Numbered from the stretch's first letter, positions 15,901-27,362 are shown. The stretch is 64,000 nucleotides of DNA from Pseudarthrobacter sp. fls2-241-R2A-127 (GCF_030209355.1 NZ_JARVSF010000008.1:248001-312000), one strand, 5' to 3'. Notes: generated from the letters alone by a model not told the origin. Made by a program: numbers and translations.

Positions 15901-16686
15901 TTAGCGGCGCGCTGTTGCGGTGTAACGGCCCGCGTTTTCGGACACGTCCAGGGGAAGGCCGAAGGTGGTGCTCAGGTGCTCTTCGGTGAGGACCTCGGTG
16001 ATGGGGCCGGCTGCCACCACACCGCCGTCGCGCAGCAGCATGGCATGGGTGAATCCAGGGGGAACTTCTTCAAGGTGGTGGGTGACCAGGACCATGGCCG
16101 GAGCTGCCTCGTCGCGGGCAAGCTCGCCCAGCTTGTGCACCAGTTCCTCGCGGCCGCCGAGGTCCAGGCCGGCGCCCGGCTCATCCAGCAGCAGCAGCTC
16201 GGGATCGGTCATCAGGGCGCGGGCGATCTGGACGCGCTTCCGCTCCCCTTCGGACAGGGTGGCGAAGGTCCGGTTGAGCAGCGGGCCCATGCCCCAGTCG
16301 TTCAGGAGCCGGAAGGCGCGCCGTTCGTCGTCGCGTTCGTACCCTTCCCGCCAGCGGCCGGTCACCCCGTACGCGGCGGTGACCACCACGTTGAGGACGT
16401 TTTCATGCTCGGGGATCTGGGTGGCAAGGGCTGCCGAGGACAGGCCAATGCGTGGGCGGAGCTCAAAAACGTCCACCCGGCCAAGGATCTCGTCAAGGAT
16501 GCCTGCGGTGCCGCTGCTGGGGTGGAGCCGGGCTGCCGCAATCTGGAGGAGGGTGGTTTTGCCTGCGCCGTTGGGGCCCAGGATGACCCACCGTTCGCCC
16601 TCGTTGACCTGCCAGTCGACCTTGTCCAGCAGGGTCTTCTTACCTCGGACAACGCTGACGGAGTCCAGTTCCAGAACATCACTCAT
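15901..16686 (-). CDS. Stand-alone ABC transporter ATP-binding protein
   Basis: A 261-residue nucleotide-binding domain. It shows Walker A GPNGAGKTTLL, a signature LSEGERKRVQIARAL, Walker B LLLLDEPGAGLDL and the switch histidine in VTHHLEE. The start MSDVLELDSV (16686) is preferred over an upstream in-frame start in hydrophobic, non-conserved sequence. No permease partner lies next to it; the neighbouring TauE/SafE protein is not an ABC permease. The role is therefore unassigned, with possible partners elsewhere. It is divergent from serB across about 125 bp. Confidence 0.88.
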   Translation of the reverse strand: MSDVLELDSVSVVRGKKTLLDKVDWQVNEGERWVILGPNGAGKTTLLQIAAARLHPSSGTAGILDEILGRVDVFELRPRIGLSSAALATQIPEHENVLNVVVTAAYGVTGRWREGYERDDERRAFRLLNDWGMGPLLNRTFATLSEGERKRVQIARALMTDPELLLLDEPGAGLDLGGREELVHKLGELARDEAAPAMVLVTHHLEEVPPGFTHAMLLRDGGVVAAGPITEVLTEEHLSTTFGLPLDVSENAGRYTATARR

Positions 16687-16810
16687 AGGAATAGACACTA
16701 GGACAAAAAAGATGATGACTGATAACCGGTGTGAAGGTCTCCAGAAGCCCACTAAGGCGGCCGCGCAATGATTTCAAGGGACACCCTTGCCGCTCGATAA
16801 GATTGCAGGC

Positions 16811-17704
16811 ATGACTTCGAACGTGACTGCGGTCAGCTACGGCCAGAATATGACCCCCAACGGGCTGGAGCAGCTGCGTTCCGTCCTTGCCGCACAGGGC
16901 GCCCAGGTGCTGTCCGAGAGTCAAATGGGTGACGGCCGCTACCAGGTGTCCGTGGCTGACCTCGCACTTCCGGACGCGACGGCGGCCGGACTCGCGGCCC
17001 TCCGGCGGGCCGTGGCGGAGGCCGCGATCGGGGGGTTTGACACCGCCCTGGTGCCGGCGGCCCTGCGCGCCGCTGAACGGAAGCTGCTGATCATGGACGT
17101 CGATTCCACCCTGATCCAGCAGGAGGTCATCGAATTGCTGGCTGCCTATGCCGGCAAGCGAGAAGAAGTGGCCGCTGTGACCGAAGCCGCCATGCGCGGG
17201 GAACTGGATTTCGCGCAGTCCCTCCACGCCCGGGTGGCGGTCCTCGCGGGGCTGCCGGCCGACGTCGTCAATTCCGTCCGCCACGAAGTGAAACTCAGCG
17301 AAGGCGCCGCCGAACTGGTGGCGGCGTTCAAGGCCGCAGGCCACGTGGTTGCTGTGGTCTCCGGTGGTTTCAACCAGATCCTCGCGCCGATCGCCGCGGA
17401 CCTTGGCCTGGACTACTGGCAGGCCAACGAACTCGAAATCGTGGAAGGTGCGCTGACCGGCAAGGTGCTCGGCGCGGTGGTGGACCGGGCCGCGAAGGAG
17501 AAGTACCTGCGCGAGTGGGCCGCGGCGGAGGGCATCGCCCTCGAAAACACCGTTGCCGTGGGTGACGGCGCCAACGACCTGGACATGCTCGGCGCGGCCG
17601 GCATTGGGGTGGCATTCAACGCCAAGCCGGCCGTGAGGGCGGTAGCGGATGCCGCAGTAAACCTGCCGTACCTGGACGCGGTCCGCTACATCGCCGGCGT
17701 GTGA
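16811..17704 (+). CDS. serB: Phosphoserine phosphatase
   Basis: A 297-residue HAD-superfamily phosphatase for the last step of serine synthesis (phosphoserine to serine). The nucleophile motif is LIMDVDSTLIQQEVIELLA, the second motif VVSGGF and the metal motif VGDGANDLDML, all typical of SerB. An N-terminal ~85 residues (MTSNVTAVSYGQN onward) occupy the place of the ACT-like regulatory domain. The ATG at 16811 is preferred over an upstream frame start at 16787. It is monocistronic and followed by a very strong bidirectional terminator. Confidence 0.94.
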   Translation: MTSNVTAVSYGQNMTPNGLEQLRSVLAAQGAQVLSESQMGDGRYQVSVADLALPDATAAGLAALRRAVAEAAIGGFDTALVPAALRAAERKLLIMDVDSTLIQQEVIELLAAYAGKREEVAAVTEAAMRGELDFAQSLHARVAVLAGLPADVVNSVRHEVKLSEGAAELVAAFKAAGHVVAVVSGGFNQILAPIAADLGLDYWQANELEIVEGALTGKVLGAVVDRAAKEKYLREWAAAEGIALENTVAVGDGANDLDMLGAAGIGVAFNAKPAVRAVADAAVNLPYLDAVRYIAGV

Positions 17705-17711
17705 GCCCCCG

Positions 17712-17758
17712 TTAAACCCCTGATGGGCCCCGCTTGGCGGAGCCCATCAGGGGTTTAA
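17712..17758. terminator. Strong bidirectional terminator serB / SDR
   Basis: Perfect 17-bp stem: 17712-17728 (TTAAACCCCTGATGGGC) pairs with 17742-17758. A/T-rich ends give an A-run and U-run on either strand, so it can end both the serB transcript and the convergent SDR transcript. Confidence 0.93.
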
Positions 17759-17777
17759 GGGGTGAAACAGCGGGCGG

Positions 17778-18530
17778 TTACTGGACGCCCTTGCCGAAGT
17801 AGTCTGCGCCGCCCGCGTACTCGGTGTGGCCGGACTCGACGTCGGCCGTTGCCATACCGGCCACAACCTGGGCGAATTCCTCCACGGAGTACAGCTTCCC
17901 GGCTTCGGCGCGGCGTGCCTCGATGGCACCTGGCGTGGAGCGGTCCAGAAGCGTGGCTGTGACGGTGCCTTCGATCATGTCTCCGGAGACCACCACCAGG
18001 GAGATGCCTTTCTCCGCGAGGTTGGGGATCAGCTCCCGGAGGGCGTCCTCACCGGCGCGCTTGCTGCGCGCAACGGGCTCGTACGCTTCCATGGTGGGAA
18101 CGCTGTTGATGAAGTGGGCCTGGTGGCTGGTGACGAACACCACGCGGGAGCCTTCCCTCATGAGGGGAACCGCGGCGTTGAGCATGTTTACCTGCGCGTC
18201 GCGGTTCAGCTTGAGGGCGTAGTCCTCCCCCATCCCGGTTTCCATGCCTCCGGAGGCGTTCAGGACCAGGATGTCCAGGGACCCGAAGTTTTCCATGGCT
18301 GCGCTGGCCAGTGCCTGCACGCCCTCCTGTGTGGTGAGGTCGGCACCGATGGCTACGGCACGGCCGCCCTCCGCCTCGATTCCCTGCACCACTTTGTTGG
18401 CGCGGGGCGCCTTCTGGCGGTAATTTACGACGACGGCGGCGCCTTCCGAGGCGAGGATCTTGGCTACATCGGCGCCGATGCCCCGCGATGATCCGGTGAC
18501 GATGGCCGTCTTGTTGTCCAGCAGTCCCAT
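17778..18530 (-). CDS. SDR family oxidoreductase with enoyl-reductase-like active site
   Basis: A 250-residue short-chain dehydrogenase. The nucleotide motif is TGSSRGIG (residues 12-19), followed by NASGG in place of NNAG. The catalytic region has Ser135, Tyr150 and Lys157. The Tyr and Lys are six residues apart (YEPVARSK), not three. That Tyr-x6-Lys spacing marks enoyl-ACP reductases of the FabI, InhA and FabL groups. It is encoded downstream of fabG on the same strand, 139 bp away, so a FabL-like enoyl-ACP reductase is my preferred reading. A different NAD(P)H reductase is possible. The start MGLLDNK (18530) fits SDR length. Confidence 0.85.
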   Translation of the reverse strand: MGLLDNKTAIVTGSSRGIGADVAKILASEGAAVVVNYRQKAPRANKVVQGIEAEGGRAVAIGADLTTQEGVQALASAAMENFGSLDILVLNASGGMETGMGEDYALKLNRDAQVNMLNAAVPLMREGSRVVFVTSHQAHFINSVPTMEAYEPVARSKRAGEDALRELIPNLAEKGISLVVVSGDMIEGTVTATLLDRSTPGAIEARRAEAGKLYSVEEFAQVVAGMATADVESGHTEYAGGADYFGKGVQ

Positions 18531-18669
18531 ACGAGCTTCCTTTGTTCGAAACATCCAAATCGTTGTGGCCTGCAGTCCATCATGCCAGCGGCTGTCCCCA
18601 ATGCCTTTGTCCAACGTCGACAAATAAGGGCCACCGGGCTAGTGCATGCAGGACCGTCAGCCGGGCCGG

Positions 18670-19542
<873 letters not shown>

Positions 19543-19547
19543 TCACC

Positions 19548-19976
19548 GTGACCCTTGAAAACCATGCGGGACATTCCGCGCCCGGAGAACCGGACCGTTT
19601 CTCCGGCGATACCGAGGTACACAGCATTACCGAAGCTGCTGGATCTCATTCGGAGGATATGCGCCAGCGGATGATCAAGTACGCCCTGGCGATGGGCATC
19701 CGCATGGTGTGCCTGGTGCTGATTTTCGTGGTGGACGGCTGGTTCAAGATCATTGCCGTGGCCGGTGCGGTCTTCCTGCCTTGGGTGGCGGTGGTCATAG
19801 CCAACGGCAACGACAAAGCAGAGGGGCACAGCGACCTGCTGATCGATTCCGCGCCCCTGGCCGAACTCGAAAGCCCGGCTCCGCCGGCCGAGGACGAAGA
19901 AGCCGGCAGTGCGCTGCTTCAGGGTGAACTGGTAACAGAGGACGAGGAACAGGGAGAGGGGCGGCAGGCGCCATGA
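19548..19976 (+). CDS. DUF3099 domain membrane protein
   Basis: A 142-residue protein with the DUF3099 pattern: EVHSITEAAGSHSEDMRQRMIKY followed by two hydrophobic helices (about residues 48-87) and an acidic C-terminal tail. No function is known for the family, which is restricted to actinobacteria. It starts at GTG 19548. The stop overlaps the next start by 4 bp (ATGA), and SURF1 follows, so an accessory role in the respiratory membrane is plausible but inferred. Confidence 0.8.
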   Translation: MTLENHAGHSAPGEPDRFSGDTEVHSITEAAGSHSEDMRQRMIKYALAMGIRMVCLVLIFVVDGWFKIIAVAGAVFLPWVAVVIANGNDKAEGHSDLLIDSAPLAELESPAPPAEDEEAGSALLQGELVTEDEEQGEGRQAP

Positions 19977-20233
19977 GCATCTTCGATTTCGCAGCAGGAT
20001 CGGACGTGGCCTCGGAGGCGGCAGCCCTCTGCTCACGGAAAGCCTGCAGGGCAGAGGCGTCCTGGCAGCTCCTGTGGAACAACCCCAAGATCCATGCTCC
20101 CGAGCGGCGGAAGACCTGGCTGGCCTGCGCCGAGCATCGGGACTGGCTGGAGGAATACCTGCAAACACGGGGCCTCTGGAAGGAAACCCTTCCCCTGCCG
20201 GCGGACGCCGCCCCAGTGGAGCAGGACATCTGA
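19973..20233 (+). CDS. Small conserved actinobacterial Cys/His protein upstream of SURF1
   Basis: An 86-residue soluble protein. It has a Cys pair (CSRKAC) near residue 20 and a CAEH motif about 26 residues later, with a Trp-rich centre (SWQLLWNNP). The spacing suggests a small zinc-binding fold. It overlaps the DUF3099 gene by 4 bp and directly abuts SURF1 (next base after its stop), which is tight translational coupling. I recognise it as a recurrent actinobacterial neighbour of SURF1 but know of no assigned function. Confidence 0.75.
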   Translation: MSIFDFAAGSDVASEAAALCSRKACRAEASWQLLWNNPKIHAPERRKTWLACAEHRDWLEEYLQTRGLWKETLPLPADAAPVEQDI

Positions 20234-21112
20234 ATGTACCGTTTCCTCTTCTCCAGCAAATGGCTGGGCTATTTGCTGCTGGCCGCCATCTTTGCCACGG
20301 CTTGTGTTTTCCTTGGCCGCTGGCAGATGGACCGCCGCGCCGAGACCCTGGCCGAAATCAACCGTGTGGTCAACAACTATTCGGCCACGCCCATCCCTTT
20401 CTCCCAGGCGAAGGACCAATTCGCCCAGCTGGACCCGGCCAAGGAGTGGACCCAGGTTGAGCTCAAGGGAACCTACGATGCTGCCGCACAGCGGGTCGTG
20501 AGGAACCGGCCCCTCAACGGCCAACCCGGGTATGAGGTTGTTGTTCCGTTCCGGTTGGACAGCGGCGAAACTGTGGTGATCGACCGGGGCTGGCTGCCCA
20601 TCGGAAACAAGAATCCCGGCAGCCCGGATTCGGTGCCGGCGCCCCCGGCCGGTGAGGTGACCGCCGTCGTGCGTTTGAAGCATGGCGAGCCGGAGCTTCA
20701 GCGGGGGGCACCTACGGGGCAGTTGGCCTCCATCGACCTGCCCACCTATGCGGCGCAGCTCGGCTATCCGCTGTTCACCGGTGCGTACGGCCAGCTGGCC
20801 TCGGAGACGCCGGCTGTTGCTGACATGCCCGTCGCATTTCCCAAACCGTCAACCGACGAGGGGACGCACCTTTCCTACTCGCTTCAGTGGTTCGCTTTCG
20901 GTGTGCTCATGTTTGTCGGCTTCGGCTACGCGGCCCGGCAGCAGGCACGCAACGCAGCAATTGACGCCGAGGATGATGAGGAGCCGCTCGCTGACGGAGC
21001 GGTGCATTCCGCTGTCCCGGCCGCCCGCCGTCGGCCGGTAACGCCGCGGAAGCGCTCCAAGGCGACGGCCGAGGAAGAGGAAGACGCCCTCCTGGACGCA
21101 CAGGGGTTCTAG
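20234..21112 (+). CDS. SURF1 family cytochrome c oxidase assembly protein
   Basis: A 292-residue membrane protein with the SURF1 layout. One N-terminal helix ends in FLGRWQMDRRAE, a long extracytoplasmic domain follows (RNRPLNGQPGYEVVVPF, then VVIDRGWLPIG), and a second helix comes after HLSYSLQWFAFG. The C-terminal ~55 residues are acidic and basic low-complexity, common in actinobacterial versions. SURF1 helps insert heme a into subunit I of aa3 oxidase. The heme A pathway genes ctaA and ctaB are also in this window, though in other operons. Confidence 0.92.
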   Translation: MYRFLFSSKWLGYLLLAAIFATACVFLGRWQMDRRAETLAEINRVVNNYSATPIPFSQAKDQFAQLDPAKEWTQVELKGTYDAAAQRVVRNRPLNGQPGYEVVVPFRLDSGETVVIDRGWLPIGNKNPGSPDSVPAPPAGEVTAVVRLKHGEPELQRGAPTGQLASIDLPTYAAQLGYPLFTGAYGQLASETPAVADMPVAFPKPSTDEGTHLSYSLQWFAFGVLMFVGFGYAARQQARNAAIDAEDDEEPLADGAVHSAVPAARRRPVTPRKRSKATAEEEEDALLDAQGF

Positions 21113-21369
21113 GACATGGGGAAGCACGACGGCGGTCCCTTGGCCAGTTGCGTGTCTTCCGTCCGCTTCGCAACGTGCGTGATTTCCCGCGTGCTGGCTC
21201 GTTCCTCGCCTTTGACGCACGCTACGTAAATCACCCACGCTGCTGCGCTCGTGCCCGGCAAGCCGGCGCGAACGCCAGAGGAGTCACCCCGACGCGACGA
21301 GCCGAACCAGGCAACGAAAGTCGAACCCTGCGGCCGGGGGTGCGAACGCAGCCCTCACGCTCAGGACAG
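21113..21369. other. 257-bp intergenic region between convergent SURF1 and ABC-F genes
   Basis: No convincing gene. It contains an 11/12 inverted repeat, CGTGCGTGATTT (21174-21185) with AAATCACCCACG (21228-21239), separated by 42 nt. A short GCCGGC/GCCGGGC stem lies around 21254-21268. I could not identify a classical terminator with a U-run. It may be a repeat-derived spacer. Confidence 0.5.
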
Positions 21370-22968
<1,599 letters not shown>

Positions 22969-23143
22969 AGCAGGTAAGGCCTTTCACAAACAGGGATAAG
23001 CCGCGGCCCGGAGCGTCTGTGGTTGGGCGGGGCGGTAAACGGCCGGAGAACGGCACAGTCCAGTCTACCGTCCAGCGGCCCGCCGCAATTTCAATGGGCG
23101 GGCCGCGCGGTTTTCGGGACGAATTGCGTACTTCCCGCTGTAC

Positions 23144-24157
23144 TCAGCCCTGGCGCGTCCCCCGGAGTTGGCCGGCGGCCCTGCTGGTTTCGGTGTGTTC
23201 TTCGTGACCTTCTTTGGACCTGCCGAAGGGCAGCACCTTTATCACCGGGCCGACGACGGCCATGACCACCAAGCCCCAGGCGAGTCCCAGCACGGCAGAG
23301 CACAGGGTGTTGACGATCCAGGCGAGCAGAGCGCCGACTACGGGGACGGTTTCCACCGGGTGCTCCAGGACGTGGACCAGGTCGTAGGGGGCATGCCAGC
23401 CGAGATCGTGGGCACCCTGGAGCATGATGTGGCCGCCGACCCAGAGCATGGCGAATGTTCCCACCAGGGTGATCGCGGCGAGGACAGCCGGCATTCCCTT
23501 CACCAGCAGTTCACCGATGCGCTTGGAACGCGCCGAGTCCTTGGCCATCAGGTGCAGGCCGATATCGTCCATCTTCACGATGAGGGCCACTGCGCCGTAC
23601 ACCAGAACCGTGATGGCGAAGGCGACCAGGACCAGGATGAACGCGCGGACCCAGATGGACTCCGTTGCCACCTCGTTCATCGAAATGACCATGATCTCGC
23701 AGGAGAGGATGAAGTCGGTGGTGATGGCCCCCTTGACCACCTTTGCCTCGGCGTCGCGGCCGCGCTCCACAGCGGGGGCTTGCCCGGCCTCGTGGTGGCC
23801 GCCGCGGAGCTTGTGCCAGACCTTCTCCGCGCCTTCGTAGCAAAGGTAGGAGCCGCCGAGCATGAGGATGAACGGGATAATGCCGGGGACGAAGGCGCTG
23901 ATGAGCAGCAGGGCCGGGAGAATGATCAGGAGTTTGTTTCGGATGGAGCCCCAGAAGATCTTCTTGATCATGGGCAGTTCCCGGGACGGGTCCGCTCCTG
24001 AGACGTACTGCGGGGTGACGGCGGCGTCATCGATGACGACGCCCGCGGCTTTTGCCCCGGCCTTTGCGGCTCCGGCGGCGACGTCGTCCACGGAGGCGGC
24101 GGCGATCCGGGCCAGGGCTGCCACGTCATCCAGCAGGGCGACCAGGCCGCCGCTCAA
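23144..24157 (-). CDS. DUF808 family inner-membrane protein (YedI-like)
   Basis: A 337-residue protein beginning MSGGLVALLDDVAALARIAAAS with DDVAAGAAKAGAKAAGVVIDDAAVTP, an unmistakable DUF808 start. Several hydrophobic helices follow (LLIILPALLLISAF, FILSCEIMVISM, AFILVLVAFAITVLVYG). The C-terminus is charged. No biochemical role is established. It lies 175 bp from the ABC-F gene; that spacer holds nothing I can assign. Confidence 0.88.
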   Translation of the reverse strand: MSGGLVALLDDVAALARIAAASVDDVAAGAAKAGAKAAGVVIDDAAVTPQYVSGADPSRELPMIKKIFWGSIRNKLLIILPALLLISAFVPGIIPFILMLGGSYLCYEGAEKVWHKLRGGHHEAGQAPAVERGRDAEAKVVKGAITTDFILSCEIMVISMNEVATESIWVRAFILVLVAFAITVLVYGAVALIVKMDDIGLHLMAKDSARSKRIGELLVKGMPAVLAAITLVGTFAMLWVGGHIMLQGAHDLGWHAPYDLVHVLEHPVETVPVVGALLAWIVNTLCSAVLGLAWGLVVMAVVGPVIKVLPFGRSKEGHEEHTETSRAAGQLRGTRQG

Positions 24158-24340
24158 AGCCGGACCCCGCGCAGCTTGGGGCCGGTACGTTGGGTATTCA
24201 GGGGAGGGTGCGTGATGGGCATGTTCGGAGTATATTGCAGCCCTCCCTCTCAGCCCTTTTGCAGTTCCTCGGCGAACACAATGATCTATCTAAGGCCGCG
24301 GATGTACGTCAGACTGTAGAAGTCGAGGTGCCTCGCTCTT

Positions 24341-25762
24341 CTACGGGGCCTCACGGCGGGGGTTGTGGTTCTGGATGCCGACCGCGGAAACAACGCCGCC
24401 AAGGACCAGCAACACCGCCGTCACTGCCAGCATCCGGTGAAATCCATCGAGTTCAAGTTTGTTGCCCACCACCAGGCCCACCAGGGCGATGCCGAGCAAG
24501 CCCGCAACCCGGCTGACGGCATTATTCAATGCCGAGCCGATGCCGGCCTGTTGTTCGGAAACCGACCCGAGAATGGCGGCGGTCAGCGGTGCGACGGTCG
24601 CCGAGAGCCCGACAGCGAACAGCAAGATCCCTGGCATCAGCTGCGTCCAGTAGTTGACAGGTGTTTCGGACGCGAGCATAAGGATGTAGCCGATGCCGGC
24701 GACAACTGGGCCCAGCGCCATGAACCACCGCGGGCCGAACTTTCCGGCCAATGAGCCGAACCATGACGCGAGGAGGATGTTGACGATGCTGACGGGGAGC
24801 AACGCGAGAGCGGCGAATGTGGCCGGAAACCCGGCAACCTGCTGGAGGAAGAGCACGATGATGAATCCCCCGATCGACAGCGCAGCGTAGATGAGGGCGG
24901 TAGCCAGGTTGCCGACGGCAAAGTTCCGGACGGAGAAGAGGCTAAGGGGCAGGAGAGGCTGGCGCGCAGTTTTTTGCCGCCAGATGAATCCGGCGAGGCA
25001 AAGGATGCCGAGAGCGAAGGGGATCTGAATAAGCAGGCTTCCCCAACCATAGTTACCTTGTTCTATCAGTGCGTAGACAGGTCCCGCCAACCCGAGCACA
25101 CAGAGTACAGCGCCCGGATAGTCGATCCGTACGCCTTTCTTTCGCTCTTCCTCAGCCCGCAGAATGCCCAACATGAACAGGGTCACAGCGATGGGCAAAA
25201 CATTGATTCCGAAGACCCAGCGCCAGCCCACTGAATCCACGAGCACTCCGCCGAGCAGGGGGCCGGCGATAAATGCCACGGTTGTGCCGGCCGTCCAATG
25301 GCCGATTGCTTTTGCCCGGGCGGCACCATCAAAGTTTGACGAGATCAAAGCAAGGGAACTGGGCACCAGCAGGGCCCCCGCGACGCCTTGAAGCGCCCTC
25401 GCCAGAATCAGCACCTCCGATGTGGGTGCCAGGGCACACATCACTGACGTCGCGCCAAATCCCACCAGGCCTGCGCGAAGGACCACAACGCGTCCGAGCA
25501 AATCAGAGAGCGAACCCGCGACGAGGATCAGTGAGCCCAAGGTAATCAGGTAGGCATCGACAACCCATTGCTGCGTAGTAATGCCACCGCCGAGTTCACG
25601 GGTAATGGCCGGCAACGCCACGTTGATGACACTGCTGTCGAGAAATGACACAAAGGACGCGAGAATAGCGATCCAAAGCACGAGCCTTTGCCTACGCACC
25701 ACAATTGGGGAACCCACCTCCCCAGTAAACACCCGAACGGCGGCGCCCTTTAGGGTGCCCAC
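24341..25762 (-). CDS. MFS transporter, DHA2-type multidrug exporter family
   Basis: A 473-residue protein with about 14 hydrophobic helices. It has SFLDSSVINVALPAI in helix 1 (the D-x-x-V-x-x-V-A-L-P motif of DHA2 transporters), WVVDAYLI, GSLSDLLGRV (motif A) and GPLLGGVLVDSVGWRW (motif C, antiporter). It likely exports small drugs with proton antiport. The GTG at 25762 has little ribosome site; GTG 25702 or 25699 lies after a GGGAGGTGGG stretch and may be the true start, just before helix 1. It is divergent from bioY. Confidence 0.87.
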   Translation of the reverse strand: MGTLKGAAVRVFTGEVGSPIVVRRQRLVLWIAILASFVSFLDSSVINVALPAITRELGGGITTQQWVVDAYLITLGSLILVAGSLSDLLGRVVVLRAGLVGFGATSVMCALAPTSEVLILARALQGVAGALLVPSSLALISSNFDGAARAKAIGHWTAGTTVAFIAGPLLGGVLVDSVGWRWVFGINVLPIAVTLFMLGILRAEEERKKGVRIDYPGAVLCVLGLAGPVYALIEQGNYGWGSLLIQIPFALGILCLAGFIWRQKTARQPLLPLSLFSVRNFAVGNLATALIYAALSIGGFIIVLFLQQVAGFPATFAALALLPVSIVNILLASWFGSLAGKFGPRWFMALGPVVAGIGYILMLASETPVNYWTQLMPGILLFAVGLSATVAPLTAAILGSVSEQQAGIGSALNNAVSRVAGLLGIALVGLVVGNKLELDGFHRMLAVTAVLLVLGGVVSAVGIQNHNPRREAP

Positions 25763-25832
25763 GAACGATCGAGGGGCGAACGGGCCCTCCCGTTACCGCT
25801 CCGCCGGACTCAGCCGCAGCCCGCCGTCGGAA

Positions 25833-25846
25833 GGTTTCCTGAAACC
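25833..25846. promoter_or_regulatory. Palindrome in the MFS/bioY divergent promoter region
   Basis: Perfect inverted repeat GGTTTC-CT-GAAACC in the 213-bp gap between divergent genes. It is 130 bp from bioY and 71 bp from the MFS start as drawn. It may bind a regulator of either gene. It does not resemble a BirA box that I know. The rest of the gap shows no clear signal. Confidence 0.35.
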
Positions 25847-25975
25847 GGCCCATTGTGCCCACCCCAACGCAGCAGGCGCCGCGCTTAGTGGAGCCCCTAC
25901 AAAATGGGCCCCGTTCCACCCCGGTAACGTCGGCGGTACATTAATTTCCGCTTGTACAACCCCGACAGGACCGCC

Positions 25976-26620
25976 ATGAGCAACACCAGTACCACCACAT
26001 CGAACAGCCAACGGACAGGACGCCGCCGCTGGAACGGCACCGACCTTGGTCTGATCGCCGTCTTCGCCGCCCTCGTTGCCGGCGCGGCTCTGGTTCCGGG
26101 GCTGGCCCTGAACGGTTTCGGAGTCCCCATCACGTTCCAGACCCTGGCTGTGATGCTTACCGGACTGGTGCTTGGCCCCGCCCGCGGACTCGCCGCCGTC
26201 GGGCTGTACACCCTTGTGGGGCTCGCCGGCCTCCCCATCTTCAGTCAGGGCCGCAGCGGCCTGGGCATTCTTGCGGGCCCCTCAGCCGGTTACATCATCG
26301 CCTTCCCCATCGCCGCGGGCGTGGTGGGTTGGCTGGCCACCGTCATCATCAAACGCACCTCCAAGGCCCGCGCCCTCTGGTTCTTCCTCGCCGCCACGGC
26401 CACCAGCGTTGTGGTGGTACACAGCCTGGGCATCCTGGGCATCGCACTGAACTCCAAGGCAACCCTGGAGCAGGCCTTCGTGGGCGACCTTGTCTTCTAC
26501 CCCGGTGACCTCATCAAGAACGTCCTTGCGGCGGCCATCGCCGTCGCGCTGCACCGCGCCTTCCCCGACGTCCTGGTCCGCCGCGTGCGGCGGCAGGCCG
26601 CCATCCCGGGAAAGGCCTAG
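25976..26620 (+). CDS. bioY: Biotin ECF transporter substrate-binding (S) component
   Basis: A 214-residue membrane protein with about six helices. The BioY hallmarks are GFGVPITFQTLAVMLTGLVLGPARGLAAVGLYTLVGLAGLPIFS split over the first helices, GILAGPSAGYIIAFP, and the late FYPGDLIKNVLAA. It binds extracellular biotin with high affinity. It leads an operon with bioM (10 bp downstream) and bioN, so a dedicated ECF complex is encoded. The start MSNTSTTT at 25976 is preferred over an in-frame ATG 24 bp upstream. This strain can clearly scavenge biotin. Confidence 0.95.
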   Translation: MSNTSTTTSNSQRTGRRRWNGTDLGLIAVFAALVAGAALVPGLALNGFGVPITFQTLAVMLTGLVLGPARGLAAVGLYTLVGLAGLPIFSQGRSGLGILAGPSAGYIIAFPIAAGVVGWLATVIIKRTSKARALWFFLAATATSVVVVHSLGILGIALNSKATLEQAFVGDLVFYPGDLIKNVLAAAIAVALHRAFPDVLVRRVRRQAAIPGKA

Positions 26621-26630
26621 GACCCGCGCC

Positions 26631-27362
26631 ATGCCTGCCGTGACTTTCGACCAGGTGACCGTTGCGGTTGAACAGGACGACTCCCCGCACCCCAAGGTCC
26701 TCCTTGACGCAGTCACCCTCCGGCTGGACCAATCACGCGTGGGCGTCATTGGCGCCAACGGTTCGGGCAAGTCCACGCTCCTGCGCCTGGTCAACGGGCT
26801 TGTCCAGCCCACCTCGGGCACGGTAGCGGTCGACGGCGACGACACGGTACGTGCCGTCCGGCACGTCAGGCGGAACGTCGGCTTTGTCTTCACCGACCCG
26901 CTCTCCCAGCTGGTCATGCCCACCGGACGTGAAGACGTGGAACTGTCGCTGCGCCGCTCCGTGAAGGACGCTGCCGGGCGACGGAGTCAGGCCGAGGCCG
27001 CCCTGGCGCGGTTCGGACTCCTGAAGCTCGCAGACCAAAGCATCTACGAACTCTCCGGTGGCGAACGGCAGCTCATGGCCCTCGCCGCCGTCCTGGCCGT
27101 CGATCCCAAGGTCCTGGTCCTGGACGAGCCCTCAACCCTCCTGGACCTGCGCAACCGCGAGTTGCTCCGAAGGACACTTGCGGGACTGGACCAGCAGATC
27201 ATCATGTCCACCCACGACCTGGACCTGGCCCTCGAGATGGACCGGGTGCTGGTCATCGAACAAGGCCGGGTGTCCTTCGATGGTGCCCCGGCCGAAGCCG
27301 TGGCGGCCTACCGGCCCTGGTGCCTGAACGGGCTCGACCCCGCCGCGACGGACACCCCATGA
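26631..27362 (+). CDS. bioM: Biotin ECF transporter ATPase
   Basis: A 243-residue ABC ATPase of the ECF type that powers BioY. Walker A is GANGSGKSTLL, the signature is LSGGERQLMALA, Walker B is VLVLDEPSTLLD, and the switch His is in STHDLDLAL. The Q-loop region reads GFVFTDPLSQLVMPT. A longer upstream frame overlaps bioY and is rejected; ATG 26631 gives normal length. Its stop overlaps the bioN start (ATGA). Confidence 0.94.
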   Translation: MPAVTFDQVTVAVEQDDSPHPKVLLDAVTLRLDQSRVGVIGANGSGKSTLLRLVNGLVQPTSGTVAVDGDDTVRAVRHVRRNVGFVFTDPLSQLVMPTGREDVELSLRRSVKDAAGRRSQAEAALARFGLLKLADQSIYELSGGERQLMALAAVLAVDPKVLVLDEPSTLLDLRNRELLRRTLAGLDQQIIMSTHDLDLALEMDRVLVIEQGRVSFDGAPAEAVAAYRPWCLNGLDPAATDTP

